Shown piece after piece: positions 29,924 to 38,083 of a stretch of DNA of 64,000 bases. The DNA lies in NCBI GenBank assembly GCA_963777095.1, contig CAVZOY010000001.1:310001-374000 (forward strand), written 5' to 3'. Source of the stretch: CAVZOY01 sp963777095 (lineage in GTDB: Bacteria; Actinomycetota; Actinomycetes; Mycobacteriales; Geodermatophilaceae). The stretch's first letter is position 1. Every line of letters starts with the position of its first letter. The position numbers and the translations under genes were made by a program. Under the pieces are notes generated by a model. It was not told the origin of the DNA. It searched no databases and worked only from the letters and a program-made list of their open reading frames with translations.

Positions 29924-30948
29924 CAGTGCACCCGCGGATCGATCAGGGCGCGCACGCCCGGCGTCCGCCGGTACAGGTCGAGGGCCAGGGCGGCGTGTCC
30001 CGGCGTGTAGCCGTTGCCGACCAGCATCGTCACGTCCGCCGCCATCCCCTCCGCGCCCAGCGCCGCCGCGGAGAACGACGTCGCCATGGAGAAGAAGACC
30101 ACGGTGCCGCCCTCGGCCGTCGCCAGGACGGCACCGTGTTCGGCGCCGGCGACGTCGACGCAGACGATCGTCACGTCGGCGGGCTCCCCCACCGCGGCCG
30201 CGACGGCCAGCGGGTCGGTGGCGTCGGCGACGACGACCCGGTCGGCGAGGCCGGCCGCGGTCAGGGCGGCGGCCTCCGCCTCGTTCCGTACCAGGCCGGT
30301 GATCCGGCGGGCGCCGGCCGCTCGCGCCGCGGCGAGGCTGAGCGAGCCCGACTTGCCGGCCGCACCGAGGACGGCGACCGAGCGGGCGCCGCCGCGGGCC
30401 ACCACGCGCGCGGTGGCGGCCGGGGCGCCGCAGACGTCGAGGACGGCGAGGGCGACGGCGTCGGGCAGGTCGTCGGGCAGGACCGCCGCGATGGACCGCG
30501 CGAAGAGGATCGCGGTGCCCTCGGCCGGCACCTGCTCGCCGCGGCCGTCCCACCGCGCGAGGCCGTCGGTCAGGCGGAGCGGGGTGAGGGTCAGGGAGAC
30601 CAGGGTGGCCACGCGCTGCCCGACCTGCAGGCCGAGCGGGGACTCCGGGCCCACGGCGTCCACGACGCCGATCAGCATGCCGCCGGAGCCGGTCACCGGG
30701 TTCTGCATCTTGCCGCGCTCGGCGACGATCGCCAGCACCCGCTCGCGCACGGCCGCGCCGTCGCCGTCGCAGGCCTCGCTGAGCTGGCGGAACGACGCGG
30801 CGTCGAGGTTCAGCCGCTCCACGGCGATGCGCACCTCGTCGGGGGCGATGTCCGGCGAGGGGTCCAGCCGCCGCGCGGCCTGGGGCAGCACGCCCGGTGG
30901 GTCGAGCACCCGGTGCACCCCGAGCGCGTGGTCCGGCGTCTGCCCCAC
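29923..30948 (-). CDS. kdd: L-erythro-3,5-diaminohexanoate dehydrogenase
   Basis: Oxidises 3,5-diaminohexanoate to 5-amino-3-oxohexanoate with NAD(P)+. The 341-residue protein opens with GVHRVLDPPGVLPQAARRLD, has NPVTGSGGMLIGVV and the Rossmann motif VAVLGAAGKSGSLSLAAARAAGA, and ends VGNGYTPGHAALALDLYRRTPGVR, all typical of Kdd. It is the first gene of the minus-strand lysine operon and is divergent from kamA, with 120 bases between the two starts that should hold both promoters. Confidence 0.94.
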   Translation of the reverse strand: MGQTPDHALGVHRVLDPPGVLPQAARRLDPSPDIAPDEVRIAVERLNLDAASFRQLSEACDGDGAAVRERVLAIVAERGKMQNPVTGSGGMLIGVVDAVGPESPLGLQVGQRVATLVSLTLTPLRLTDGLARWDGRGEQVPAEGTAILFARSIAAVLPDDLPDAVALAVLDVCGAPAATARVVARGGARSVAVLGAAGKSGSLSLAAARAAGARRITGLVRNEAEAAALTAAGLADRVVVADATDPLAVAAAVGEPADVTIVCVDVAGAEHGAVLATAEGGTVVFFSMATSFSAAALGAEGMAADVTMLVGNGYTPGHAALALDLYRRTPGVRALIDPRVH

Positions 30949-31068
30949 GAATCCTCCTTCTCACCCGTCCGTACTGGAGAACCTATCGCGTGGCGCTGCT
31001 TTCGCCGAAGATTCTCCCGTAAGGTGGCTCGTGTTGGTGACAAACCGTCAGGACAGCGAGGAGACGTC

Positions 31069-32478
31069 GTGCTGGAGCAGCCGTACGAGTACACCGCTCG
31101 GGAGCTCGTCGAGCCCGACTGGCGGCGCCTGCCCGGGTTCGCCGACGTGACCGAGGAGGAGTGGCGCAGCGCTCAGTGGCAGCGCGCCCACTGCGTGAAG
31201 AACCTCCGGCAGCTGCGCGGCGTGTACGGGGACCTGCTCGACGAGTCCTTCTACGCCGACGTCGAGGCCGACCAGGCCGGCCGGGCGACGATGTCGCTGC
31301 TGCTGCCGCCGCAGATGCTCAACACGATGGTGCCCGACCGCGTGCCGGACACCGCGGCGATGCTCGCCGACCCGGTGCGCCGCTACATGCTCCCGGTCGC
31401 CTCCGACCGGCTGCCCGGCGCCGAGGCGAGCCACCCGTACGCGGCGCGCGACTCGCTGCACGAGCACGAGATGTGGGCGGTCGAGGGCCTGACCCACCGC
31501 TACCCCACCAAGGTGCTGGCCGAGCTGCTCTCGACCTGTCCGCAGTACTGCGGGCACTGCACCCGCATGGACCTGGTGGGCAACTCGACGCCCGCCGTCC
31601 CGAAGCTGAAGTTCGAGCTCAAGCCGGTCGACCGGCAGGGTCTGATGCTCGACTACCTGCGCCGCACCCCCGGCGTCCGCGACGTGGTGGTCTCCGGCGG
31701 CGACGTGGCCAACCTGCCGTTCAAGAACCTCGAGGCGTTCGTCGCCGGCCTGCTCGAGATCGAGTCCGTCCGCGACATCCGGCTCGCGACCAAGGCGCTC
31801 ATGGGTCTCCCCCAGCACTGGCTGCAGGACGACGTGGTCGAGGGCATGACCCGGCTGTCCGCCACCGCTCGGGCGCGCGGGGTGTCGCTCGCGGTCCACA
31901 CGCACGTCAACGCCGCGCAGTCGGTGACCCCGCTGGTCGCCGAGGCGTCCCGGGCGATGCTGGCCGCGGGTGTGCGCGACGTCCGCAACCAGGGCGTGCT
32001 GCTCAAGGGGGTCAACGACTCGGCCGGCCAGCTGCTCGACCTCTGCTTCGCGCTGCTCGACGGCGCCGGCATCACGCCCTACTACTTCTACATGTGCGAC
32101 ATGATCCCCAGCGCCGAGCACTGGCGGGTCTCGCTGGCCCAGGCCCAGACGCTGCAGCACGACATCATGGGCTACCTCCCGGGCTTCGCGACCCCGCGGA
32201 TCGTCTGCGACGTCCCCTACGTCGGCAAGCGGTGGGTGCACCAGGTCGCCGAGTACGACCGCGAGCGCGGCATCAGCTACTGGACGAAGAACTACCGCAC
32301 CGGCATCGAGCGCAGCGACGAGGCGGCACTCGACCGGCGCTACGTCTACTACGACCCGATCGCCACCCTGCCGGAGAGCGGCCGGGCGTGGTGGGCCGAG
32401 CGGGAGCACGACCCGGTCGCCGCCGAGCTGAGGGCCGCCTCGTCGCGGGCGGCGTCCGCGGCCGATCTGGTCCGGTAA
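31069..32478 (+). CDS. kamA: L-lysine 2,3-aminomutase (radical SAM)
   Basis: Converts L-lysine to beta-lysine (3,6-diaminohexanoate) with an iron-sulfur cluster, S-adenosylmethionine and PLP. The 469-residue protein has the radical SAM triad in TCPQYCGHCTRMD (CxxxCxxC), the SGGD motif VVSGGDVAN, and the family segment GVLLKGVNDSAGQLLDLCF. The start is GTG at 31069 with GAGGAGA about 5 bases upstream. It faces away from kdd, so the two halves of the pathway form a divergent pair. EF-P-modifying EpmB proteins are relatives, but the context supports lysine catabolism. Confidence 0.95.
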   Translation: MLEQPYEYTARELVEPDWRRLPGFADVTEEEWRSAQWQRAHCVKNLRQLRGVYGDLLDESFYADVEADQAGRATMSLLLPPQMLNTMVPDRVPDTAAMLADPVRRYMLPVASDRLPGAEASHPYAARDSLHEHEMWAVEGLTHRYPTKVLAELLSTCPQYCGHCTRMDLVGNSTPAVPKLKFELKPVDRQGLMLDYLRRTPGVRDVVVSGGDVANLPFKNLEAFVAGLLEIESVRDIRLATKALMGLPQHWLQDDVVEGMTRLSATARARGVSLAVHTHVNAAQSVTPLVAEASRAMLAAGVRDVRNQGVLLKGVNDSAGQLLDLCFALLDGAGITPYYFYMCDMIPSAEHWRVSLAQAQTLQHDIMGYLPGFATPRIVCDVPYVGKRWVHQVAEYDRERGISYWTKNYRTGIERSDEAALDRRYVYYDPIATLPESGRAWWAEREHDPVAAELRAASSRAASAADLVR

Positions 32479-32480
32479 CC

Positions 32481-32516
32481 CGGGTGTCCCCCGGCCGATC
32501 GCCGGGGTAGCACCCG
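32481..32516 (+). terminator. kamA terminator hairpin
   Basis: Outer arms CGGGTG (32481-32486) and CACCCG (32511-32516) and inner arms CCCCGGC (32489-32495) and GCCGGGG (32501-32507) form a two-part stem. It sits just after the kamA stop and just before the next start codon. Confidence 0.6.
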
Positions 32517-32519
32517 TGC

Positions 32520-33041
32520 GTGGTCGGCACCCTGCTGCGGACGGACCGGCTCAGGCTGAGGACCTGGACGTCGGCGCCGGACGACGTCGCGCGGCTCGCC
32601 GACCTGTACGGCCGCGACGAGGTCTGTCGCTGGATCGGCGGCACGCCGTCGGTGCCGCCGGCCGAGCTCGTCGACCGCTGGGCCACCGTCTCCGCCCTCG
32701 ACGACCGGTACGGCGCCTGGGCGATCGAACGGGCGGACGGCGTCGTCGCCGGCACCGTGCTGTTCAAGCCGCTGCCCAACGGCGTCGGCGAGGTCGAGGT
32801 CGGCTGGCACCTGCACCCCGACTCGTGGGGGCACGGCTACGCGACCGAGGCCGCCCGGGCGGTGATCGACCGTGGCTTCCGGGCCGGCGTGCCGGAGGTC
32901 TACGCGGTGGTGCGACCCGGCAACGCCGCGTCGGTCGCCGTCTGCGGCCGGCTCGGCATGCAGCCCATCGGCCGGCTGCGGCGCTGGTACGACGTGGAGC
33001 TCGACGCCTTTCGGCTGATGGCGCCGGTCGTGGTGGACTGA
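32520..33041 (+). CDS. GNAT-family (RimJ-like) N-acetyltransferase
   Basis: A 173-residue acetyltransferase of the RimJ/RimL type: LLRTDRLRLRTWT at the N-terminus, the motif EVEVGWHLHPDSWGHGYATEAARAV for acetyl-CoA binding, and AVVRPGNAASVAVCGRLGM near the end. Such proteins acetylate protein N-termini, antibiotics or small molecules; the substrate is unknown. GTG start at 32520, right after the kamA hairpin, so it may have its own promoter or rely on read-through. It is followed by the hydrolase gene after 5 bases. Confidence 0.88.
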   Translation: MVGTLLRTDRLRLRTWTSAPDDVARLADLYGRDEVCRWIGGTPSVPPAELVDRWATVSALDDRYGAWAIERADGVVAGTVLFKPLPNGVGEVEVGWHLHPDSWGHGYATEAARAVIDRGFRAGVPEVYAVVRPGNAASVAVCGRLGMQPIGRLRRWYDVELDAFRLMAPVVVD

Positions 33042-33046
33042 CCGGC

Positions 33047-33988
33047 ATGGCGAGCTGGCAGATGCACGTCGTCGCCCTGGTGCTGCGCGCCACCCGGCGG
33101 CGGCACTGGACGACGGCGGAGGCGTGCCGCCGACGCCTGGCGGAGCCCAAGACCGAAACCCCTCCCCCGCGCCGGCTGCGCCGACGGCACGAGGTCACGT
33201 CGCGGACCCTCGGGAGCTTCCCCGTCTGGACCGTCCGCCCGCGGACGCCGTCCGGTTGCGCCGCGGTGTACCTGCACGGCGGCGCGTACATCCACGGCAT
33301 CGCCCCTCAGCACTGGGCGCTGATCGGCCGGCTCGCCGACGCCGGCGTCCGGGTGGAGGTGCCGCTGTACGGGCTGGCCCCACCGCACACCTACCGCGAC
33401 GCCTACCCCTTCGTGCGCGCGGTCTGGGCGGAGCTCGCCGACGAGGGTCCGCCTGGTGGGATGGTGCTCGCCGGTGACTCCGCGGGCGGTGGGCTGGCCC
33501 TGGGCCTCGCGCAGCAGCTCGTCGCCCAGGGCGGCCCGGCGCCGACCCGGGTCGTCCTGCTCTCACCGTGGCTGGACCTGACGCTGAGCAGTCCGCGGCT
33601 GGCCGAGTACGAGCGCCGCGATCCGTGGCTGGCCCGCCCCGGGCTGGTCGAGGCCGGCCTGGCGTGGGCGGACGGCGACGACCCCACCAGCCCGCCGCTG
33701 AGCCCCGGCAACGGCCCGGTGGCCGGCCTGCCACCGACCGCCGTCTTCGTGGGCGACCGCGAGATGGGCTACCCGGACGCCGCGGCTTTCGCGGAAGCGG
33801 CCGCGGCAGCCGGGGTCGAGGTGGAGCTGACCGTGGCCGAGGGCGCCGTCCACGTCTATCCGCTGGTGCCGGCTCCCGAGGGCGCGGAAGGGGCTCGTGC
33901 GGTGACCGATGCGGTCGCCGGGCGGTCCCCCGTCGTCGTCAGCGCGGGCGGCGCACCCCCGCCACGGCGCCGCGGACTCTGGCGCTGA
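33047..33988 (+). CDS. Alpha/beta hydrolase (HSL-type esterase)
   Basis: A 313-residue hormone-sensitive-lipase family esterase. The oxyanion motif is YLHGGAYIHG, the nucleophile serine is in LAGDSAGGGLALG, the acid is likely the aspartate in VFVGDREMGYPDA and the histidine is in EGAVHVYPL. This is the usual catalytic triad and length. The substrate is unknown. Its 3' end overlaps the convergent acyltransferase gene by 50 bases, and the last 20 residues are poorly conserved-looking, so the true stop could differ. Confidence 0.9.
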   Translation: MASWQMHVVALVLRATRRRHWTTAEACRRRLAEPKTETPPPRRLRRRHEVTSRTLGSFPVWTVRPRTPSGCAAVYLHGGAYIHGIAPQHWALIGRLADAGVRVEVPLYGLAPPHTYRDAYPFVRAVWAELADEGPPGGMVLAGDSAGGGLALGLAQQLVAQGGPAPTRVVLLSPWLDLTLSSPRLAEYERRDPWLARPGLVEAGLAWADGDDPTSPPLSPGNGPVAGLPPTAVFVGDREMGYPDAAAFAEAAAAAGVEVELTVAEGAVHVYPLVPAPEGAEGARAVTDAVAGRSPVVVSAGGAPPPRRRGLWR

Positions 33989-34823
33989 GGCGGACGAGCG
34001 GCTTCTGCTTGGGCGTCGTGCGGCCGGCGCCGCGCGCGAACGCCGCGTCGCGGGCGGCGGCCACCTCCGGCGTGGGCGCGGTGCCGCCGAGGTGGGTCGG
34101 CAGCCACCAGCGGTCGTCCGGGCCGGCCGGCTGGTCGGGGTAGCTGCGCTGCGCCTCGTCGAGCAGCGCCTCCATGGCCGCCTTGGTCCGGCGCAGGAGC
34201 GGCTGGGCCCTCTCCCCCGGCTCGGGGACGATCGGCTCGCCCAGGATCACGGTGACGGGGACGCCGCGGCGCAGCACGACCTTGTGCCCCTTGGTGGCGA
34301 TGCGGTGCCCGCCCCAGACGGCCGCCGGGATGATCGGCACGCCGGCGTCGATCGCCATGCGGGCGACCCCGGCCTTGAGCTCCTTGACCGTGAAGCTCGT
34401 GCTGATCGTCGCCTCGGGGAAGACGCCGACCACCTCGCCGTCCTTGAGCGCGCGCACAGCCGTCTCGAAGGCCGCGGTACCGGCCCGCCGGTCGACCGGG
34501 ATGTGCTGCATGGCGCGCATGAAGCGGCCGGCGAAGCCGTGGTCGAAAACGGCGGCCTTGGCCATGAACCGCACCAGTCGGTGCTGCGGCAGGGCGCCCA
34601 GACCGAGGAAGGTGAAGTCGAAGAAGCTGACGTGGTTGCTGGAGATGATGGCGCCGCCGCTGGTCGGCACGTGCTCCGCGCCGCGGACGTCGAAACGGAA
34701 GCGGAAGAGCCGGAAGACCACCAGGGCGACGCGGATGATGGCGCGGTAGGGCCGGTCACGTGGGTCCGGTGCCGGACCGTAGAGCCGGGGTCGGACGACG
34801 TCGCGCCAGCTCGCCGTGTACAT
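33939..34823 (-). CDS. 1-acyl-sn-glycerol-3-phosphate acyltransferase family protein
   Basis: A 294-residue PlsC-like acyltransferase. The catalytic motif is SSNHVSFFDFTFLG (NHxxxxD), the second motif is VVGVFPEATIS and the later one IIPAAVWGGHR. A hydrophobic stretch near residues 28-42 may anchor it to the membrane. The C-terminal 60 residues are a basic, variable tail that overlaps the esterase gene. It is a second member of this family in the window beside the gene at 17813. Likely role: phospholipid acylation. Confidence 0.88.
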   Translation of the reverse strand: MYTASWRDVVRPRLYGPAPDPRDRPYRAIIRVALVVFRLFRFRFDVRGAEHVPTSGGAIISSNHVSFFDFTFLGLGALPQHRLVRFMAKAAVFDHGFAGRFMRAMQHIPVDRRAGTAAFETAVRALKDGEVVGVFPEATISTSFTVKELKAGVARMAIDAGVPIIPAAVWGGHRIATKGHKVVLRRGVPVTVILGEPIVPEPGERAQPLLRRTKAAMEALLDEAQRSYPDQPAGPDDRWWLPTHLGGTAPTPEVAAARDAAFARGAGRTTPKQKPLVRLSARVRGAVAGVRRPR

Positions 34824-34917
34824 GCGCGGAATCTAACCCGTGGGCAGGTGGGCCGCCCGCGCGGTCCTCGTCGCCGGCCCCGGAAACGACGACCGCGGTC
34901 GATGCGACAGCAGTTCG

Positions 34918-35098
34918 ACCGTTATCCCCAAGTTGGATATGCCCTTTTCGAGAATCGGTGCGGTTGCTACCGCACCTCCCGATCCCGACCCGGCGCCGCC
35001 GCACTTCCGGCATCACTTGCCGGCGCCCGAAGGGCGCCGCCGGACGTGGACCCGAGGTACCACTCGCGAAAAGTCGCGCCATTGTTGGGGATAACGGT
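34918..35098. repeat. 181-bp element bounded by perfect 14-bp inverted repeats
   Basis: ACCGTTATCCCCAA at 34918-34931 is repeated exactly in reverse complement at 35085-35098. Between them are a hairpin with 8-bp stem and TGCT loop (34957-34976) and another with 7-bp stem and GAA loop (35022-35038). The repeat arms contain TTATCCCCA, one base off the classical DnaA box. The right arm ends 11 bases before the next start codon. It may be an operator pair, a small mobile element or a structured leader. Confidence 0.7.
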
Positions 35099-35109
35099 AA
35101 TGTTCCGGC

Positions 35110-35955
35110 ATGGCAGCCGGGTGGCAGCAGCCCTTGCCCGCGATGCCGGCCCCACCGCCGGCCAGAGCCTGGCGCCGTGTGCGCCCGCCCGAGGGCTACG
35201 AGCCGCAGTGGCGACGCCTGGTGGAGGCAGCGCTCGAGCTGGACCTCGGGCCGGACGACGTGGCAGCGGGCGGTCTCGACGACATCGCGGCCGCCCGCGG
35301 GTGGAAGCCGGCCACCGTGGCTCTGTACAGCAAGGTCGCACGCTACGGCGGCATCGCCGTCCCGAACGTCAGGACACCCGAACCGGACCCCCCCGAACTG
35401 GACCTGCGGCCGCTGACCCAGGTGCGCAACGAGGACCCGGAGCACCTGCGGTCGGCCGCGTGGTGCGCACTGGCGCTGGGCTGGCCCGGGTCGGTGGGCC
35501 AGTTCCGGTCGCTGCGCCGGGAGCAGGTGCACCCGACCGCGCGGCGGCTGCTGGTGCGGGTGGACGGCGACGAGTGGTCGGTGCCCGGCGGACTGACCGC
35601 CTGGCACGCCTGGGAGACGGTGCGCGACCGCTTCCCGGTGCTGGCCGCGAGCCCGTGGGTACTGCCGGCGCTGCGCCGGGGGCCGGGCTTCGACTCCCGG
35701 ATCGGCGGGCGGCTGTCGACCCAGGCGCTGCAGGTGACGTTCACCAAGCACGCCGTCCGGACGGCGGCCTACCTGCGCGCCACCGCGACGCCGTCCCGCC
35801 GCGAATGGGCCGAGGCGCTGGCCGCCGAGTACGGCCGGCTGTCCTACGACTCCTTCCGTCGGCTGGCGCTGGCTGCGGGCGCTCCGCCGGTGACGGCGCG
35901 GGGCGTGGTGCGGGCCGCACGGGCGGTCAGCCGGTCGACCCGCCGCGTCGGCTGA
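35110..35955 (+). CDS. Unknown protein, faintly tyrosine-recombinase-like
   Basis: A 281-residue protein with no firm family match. After a Pro-rich start, a helical region (LDDIAAARGWKPATVALYSKVARYGGI) resembles a recombinase core-binding domain. It is followed by a segment like the recombinase catalytic core (AWCALALGWPGSVGQFRSLRREQV, then RLSTQALQVTFTKHA). The catalytic arginine, the HxxR box and a convincing tyrosine are not seen, so it would be catalytically dead if the fold is right. It stands directly downstream of the 14-bp inverted repeats, which suggests it may bind them. Confidence is in the gene, not in a function. Confidence 0.7.
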   Translation: MAAGWQQPLPAMPAPPPARAWRRVRPPEGYEPQWRRLVEAALELDLGPDDVAAGGLDDIAAARGWKPATVALYSKVARYGGIAVPNVRTPEPDPPELDLRPLTQVRNEDPEHLRSAAWCALALGWPGSVGQFRSLRREQVHPTARRLLVRVDGDEWSVPGGLTAWHAWETVRDRFPVLAASPWVLPALRRGPGFDSRIGGRLSTQALQVTFTKHAVRTAAYLRATATPSRREWAEALAAEYGRLSYDSFRRLALAAGAPPVTARGVVRAARAVSRSTRRVG

Positions 35956-35964
35956 CCGGGCGGC

Positions 35965-36387
35965 TCAGGCCGAGCGGAACCCGCCGAGCGCGTCCCGAAC
36001 GGCGTCCGCGACGCCGGTGTGGGTCGCGAGATCCGCCGCCTCCGCCGTGGGGTCGAGCAGGCCGGGGCCACCGCGCAGCGCGTCGCCGTCGCGGTGCGGC
36101 GCGAGATTGAGGTGCAGGTGCGCGACCCGGTCGCCGAAGACGTAGACGTAGGCCAGGTCGGCGCCTGCGGCCGCCGTGAGCGCGGCGGTGACGCGGGCCA
36201 GCACCGGGCCGAGCGTGACGGCTTCCGGGCCGTCGAGGTCGGTGACGTACGGGATGTGCCGCTTGGGCTCCAGGTGCGCGAAGCCGGGGATCGGCCCCTG
36301 CAGCACGGAGGAGAGCCGCCACAGGTCGTCCTCCCAGACGCGGGTGCGACGGAACTGCGCATCCGCGATCTCGGGACGGCAGAGCAT
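35965..36387 (-). CDS. HIT-family protein (start uncertain)
   Basis: A histidine-triad protein with the motif HLHLNLAPHR near the C-terminus, likely a nucleotide phosphoramidase or hydrolase. The ATG at 36387 begins MLCRPEIADAQFRRTRVWED; however, conserved-looking residues continue upstream in frame (SLRETVVGSRYIAEPCRRAAPDDC), including a Cys that would pair with CR. No standard start codon is found there; CTG at 36456 is the only near candidate. The true start or a base error there needs resolving. It follows the radical SAM gene on the same strand. Confidence 0.8.
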   Translation of the reverse strand: MLCRPEIADAQFRRTRVWEDDLWRLSSVLQGPIPGFAHLEPKRHIPYVTDLDGPEAVTLGPVLARVTAALTAAAGADLAYVYVFGDRVAHLHLNLAPHRDGDALRGGPGLLDPTAEAADLATHTGVADAVRDALGGFRSA

Positions 36388-36467
36388 GCAGTCGTCAGGA
36401 GCGGCTCGGCGGCACGGTTCGGCAATGTAGCGGGACCCGACGACCGTCTCCCGCAGACTGCCGGCGG

Positions 36468-38075
36468 TCAGATCAGCGACAGCTGTTCGGCGACCTCGAC
36501 CGGCCCGGCCGGGTCCGCCGCGGGCACCTCCGTGGTCCGGACCGGCATTCCCCCGCTCGGGAGACTGCCCTGCGGGAAGCCGACCTCCTCGTCGCCCGGC
36601 ACGCCCGCGGCGATCGCGTTCTCGGCGCCTCGAGCGGTGCCACCGGACTGCCGATCCAGGCCGTGCCGCTCCAGGAGCGGCTGCACCCGCCGGGACAGCC
36701 AGGTCCGGTACTCGGCGGGCACGTACGCCCTCCGCGCGTAGAGCTGCTGGTAGCGCGGCACGAGCTCCGGGTACTCGCGGCCCAGCCACGTCATGAACCA
36801 CTCCCGGGCTCCGGGCCGCAGGTGCAGCGGGATGACGGTGACGCCGGTGGCCCCCGCGGCCGCGATCGCGCCGAGGGCCGCGTCCAGCTCCGCGACGCCG
36901 TCGGTGAGCCCGGGCAGCACCGGCGCGAGGAACACCCCGCACGGCAGGCCGGCGTCGCTGAGGGCCCGGACGAGGTCGAGCCGGGCACGTGGCGTGGGCA
37001 CGCCCGGCTCGAGGGCGGCGTGCAGGTCGTCGTCCCAGATGGCGATCGAGAGGCCGAGACCGAGCGGGACGCGTGCCGCGGCGTCCGCCAGCAGCGGGAT
37101 GTCGCGGCGGAGCAACGTGCCCTTGGTGAGGATGCTGAACGGCGTCCCGGAGTCGCCGAGCGCACGGATCACGCCGGGCATCAGCGTGTAGCGACCCTCG
37201 GCCCGCTGGTAGGGGTCGGTGTTGGTGCCCAGCGCGACGTGCTCGTGCGTCCACGACGGCCGGGCCAGTTCCCGGCGCAGGACGTCCACGAGGTTGGTCT
37301 TGACCACGACCTGGGTGTCGAAGTCCCGGCCGGCGTCCATCTCCAGCCATTCGTGCGTCCGCCGGGCGAAGCAGTTGTGGCTGACGACGCCGTTGGCGAT
37401 GAAGTCGCCCGTGCCGGTGGTGATGTCGTACATCGGCAGCGTGCGACGAAGGTCTTCGATGGCCGTCAGAGCCAGATCTCCCCCGCCCTTGACGTCGGCA
37501 CCCACGAGCGAGCCGATGTGGCCGGCCAGCGCCTGGCCGAGGCCCAGAAGCTCGTCGTCCGTCGTCAGGTGGGGACGTGAGCTCTCGGGCGAGGGAGCAC
37601 CAGTGACGTGTTTCCATCCTCGCCGGGTGAGGAACCGGTGGTCGCCGCTGGCGATGAGTTCCGTCCCGTCCTCGAGCCTGACTCGATAGCCCTGCTTGAC
37701 GGTCGACCAGTGCGCCAGCACTTCGGTCTCGACGTAGCGGCGGTACGTGCCGTCACAGTCCGTACCGACGATGCGGTCGCCCACGCGCAGGTCGGCGATA
37801 CGTCGCTGACTGCCGTCGGCCATGAGGATCGGCGTCTCGGACCACATGCAGTACACACAGGCATGGGAGCAACCTCGGTAGGGGTTGATCGTCCAGGGGA
37901 ACGGCATGGCCGACTCCCCCGGCACCCGGTTGAGCGCGCTCTTGGCCCGCACCTCGTGGAAGGTCAGCCCGGGGAACTCGGGCACCTCCACGCTGCGCAG
38001 CAGGCCGCGGATCCCGGGCATGCCGGGCAGCGTCGAGGGGTCCTCGACGTCGAGTCGCTGCGCATCCCACCGCAC
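36468..38075 (-). CDS. Rv2578c-family radical SAM protein with intein
   Basis: The host protein (about 376 residues after splicing) is a SplB/Rv2578c-like radical SAM enzyme: FHEVRAKSALNRVPG, then RGCSHACVYC, and after the intein CFARRTHEWLEMDAG, VVVKTNLVDVLRREL and ALGTNTDPYQRAEGRYTLMPG. The third cluster cysteine is supplied by the first residue after the intein. The related spore photoproduct lyase repairs UV damage, but this family's reaction is unknown. The GTG at 38075 matches family starts better than the ATG at 38093, which lies inside a LexA-type box. The C-terminus is a variable tail ending EVAEQLSLI. Confidence 0.93.
   Translation of the reverse strand: MRWDAQRLDVEDPSTLPGMPGIRGLLRSVEVPEFPGLTFHEVRAKSALNRVPGESAMPFPWTINPYRGCSHACVYCMWSETPILMADGSQRRIADLRVGDRIVGTDCDGTYRRYVETEVLAHWSTVKQGYRVRLEDGTELIASGDHRFLTRRGWKHVTGAPSPESSRPHLTTDDELLGLGQALAGHIGSLVGADVKGGGDLALTAIEDLRRTLPMYDITTGTGDFIANGVVSHNCFARRTHEWLEMDAGRDFDTQVVVKTNLVDVLRRELARPSWTHEHVALGTNTDPYQRAEGRYTLMPGVIRALGDSGTPFSILTKGTLLRRDIPLLADAAARVPLGLGLSIAIWDDDLHAALEPGVPTPRARLDLVRALSDAGLPCGVFLAPVLPGLTDGVAELDAALGAIAAAGATGVTVIPLHLRPGAREWFMTWLGREYPELVPRYQQLYARRAYVPAEYRTWLSRRVQPLLERHGLDRQSGGTARGAENAIAAGVPGDEEVGFPQGSLPSGGMPVRTTEVPAADPAGPVEVAEQLSLI
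37374..37850 (-). other. Mini-intein inside the radical SAM gene (159 residues)
   Basis: The intein begins CMWSETPILMADGSQRRIAD (block A, Cys1), has block B GDHRFLTRRGW with the conserved histidine, and ends in YDITTGTGDF, VVSHN and then host Cys+1 (blocks F and G). There is no LAGLIDADG or HNH homing domain, so it is a mini-intein that can splice but not move itself. It sits between the second and third cysteines of the CxxxCxxC motif, where splicing rebuilds CVYC. Its codons are less GC-biased than those of the host. Confidence 0.93.
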
Positions 38076-38083
38076 AGCGACAT

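Noticed and set aside
30949..31068. Candidate Lrp operator between kdd and kamA
   Set aside because: TTCGCCGAA and TTGGTGACAAA were inspected; neither is a convincing palindrome or Lrp consensus, though divergent promoters must lie here.
34918..35098. Replication origin or DnaA-box cluster
   Set aside because: TTATCCCCA in both arms is near the DnaA box, but there are only two, arranged as terminal inverted repeats, and no dnaA, dnaN or AT-rich unwinding region is nearby.
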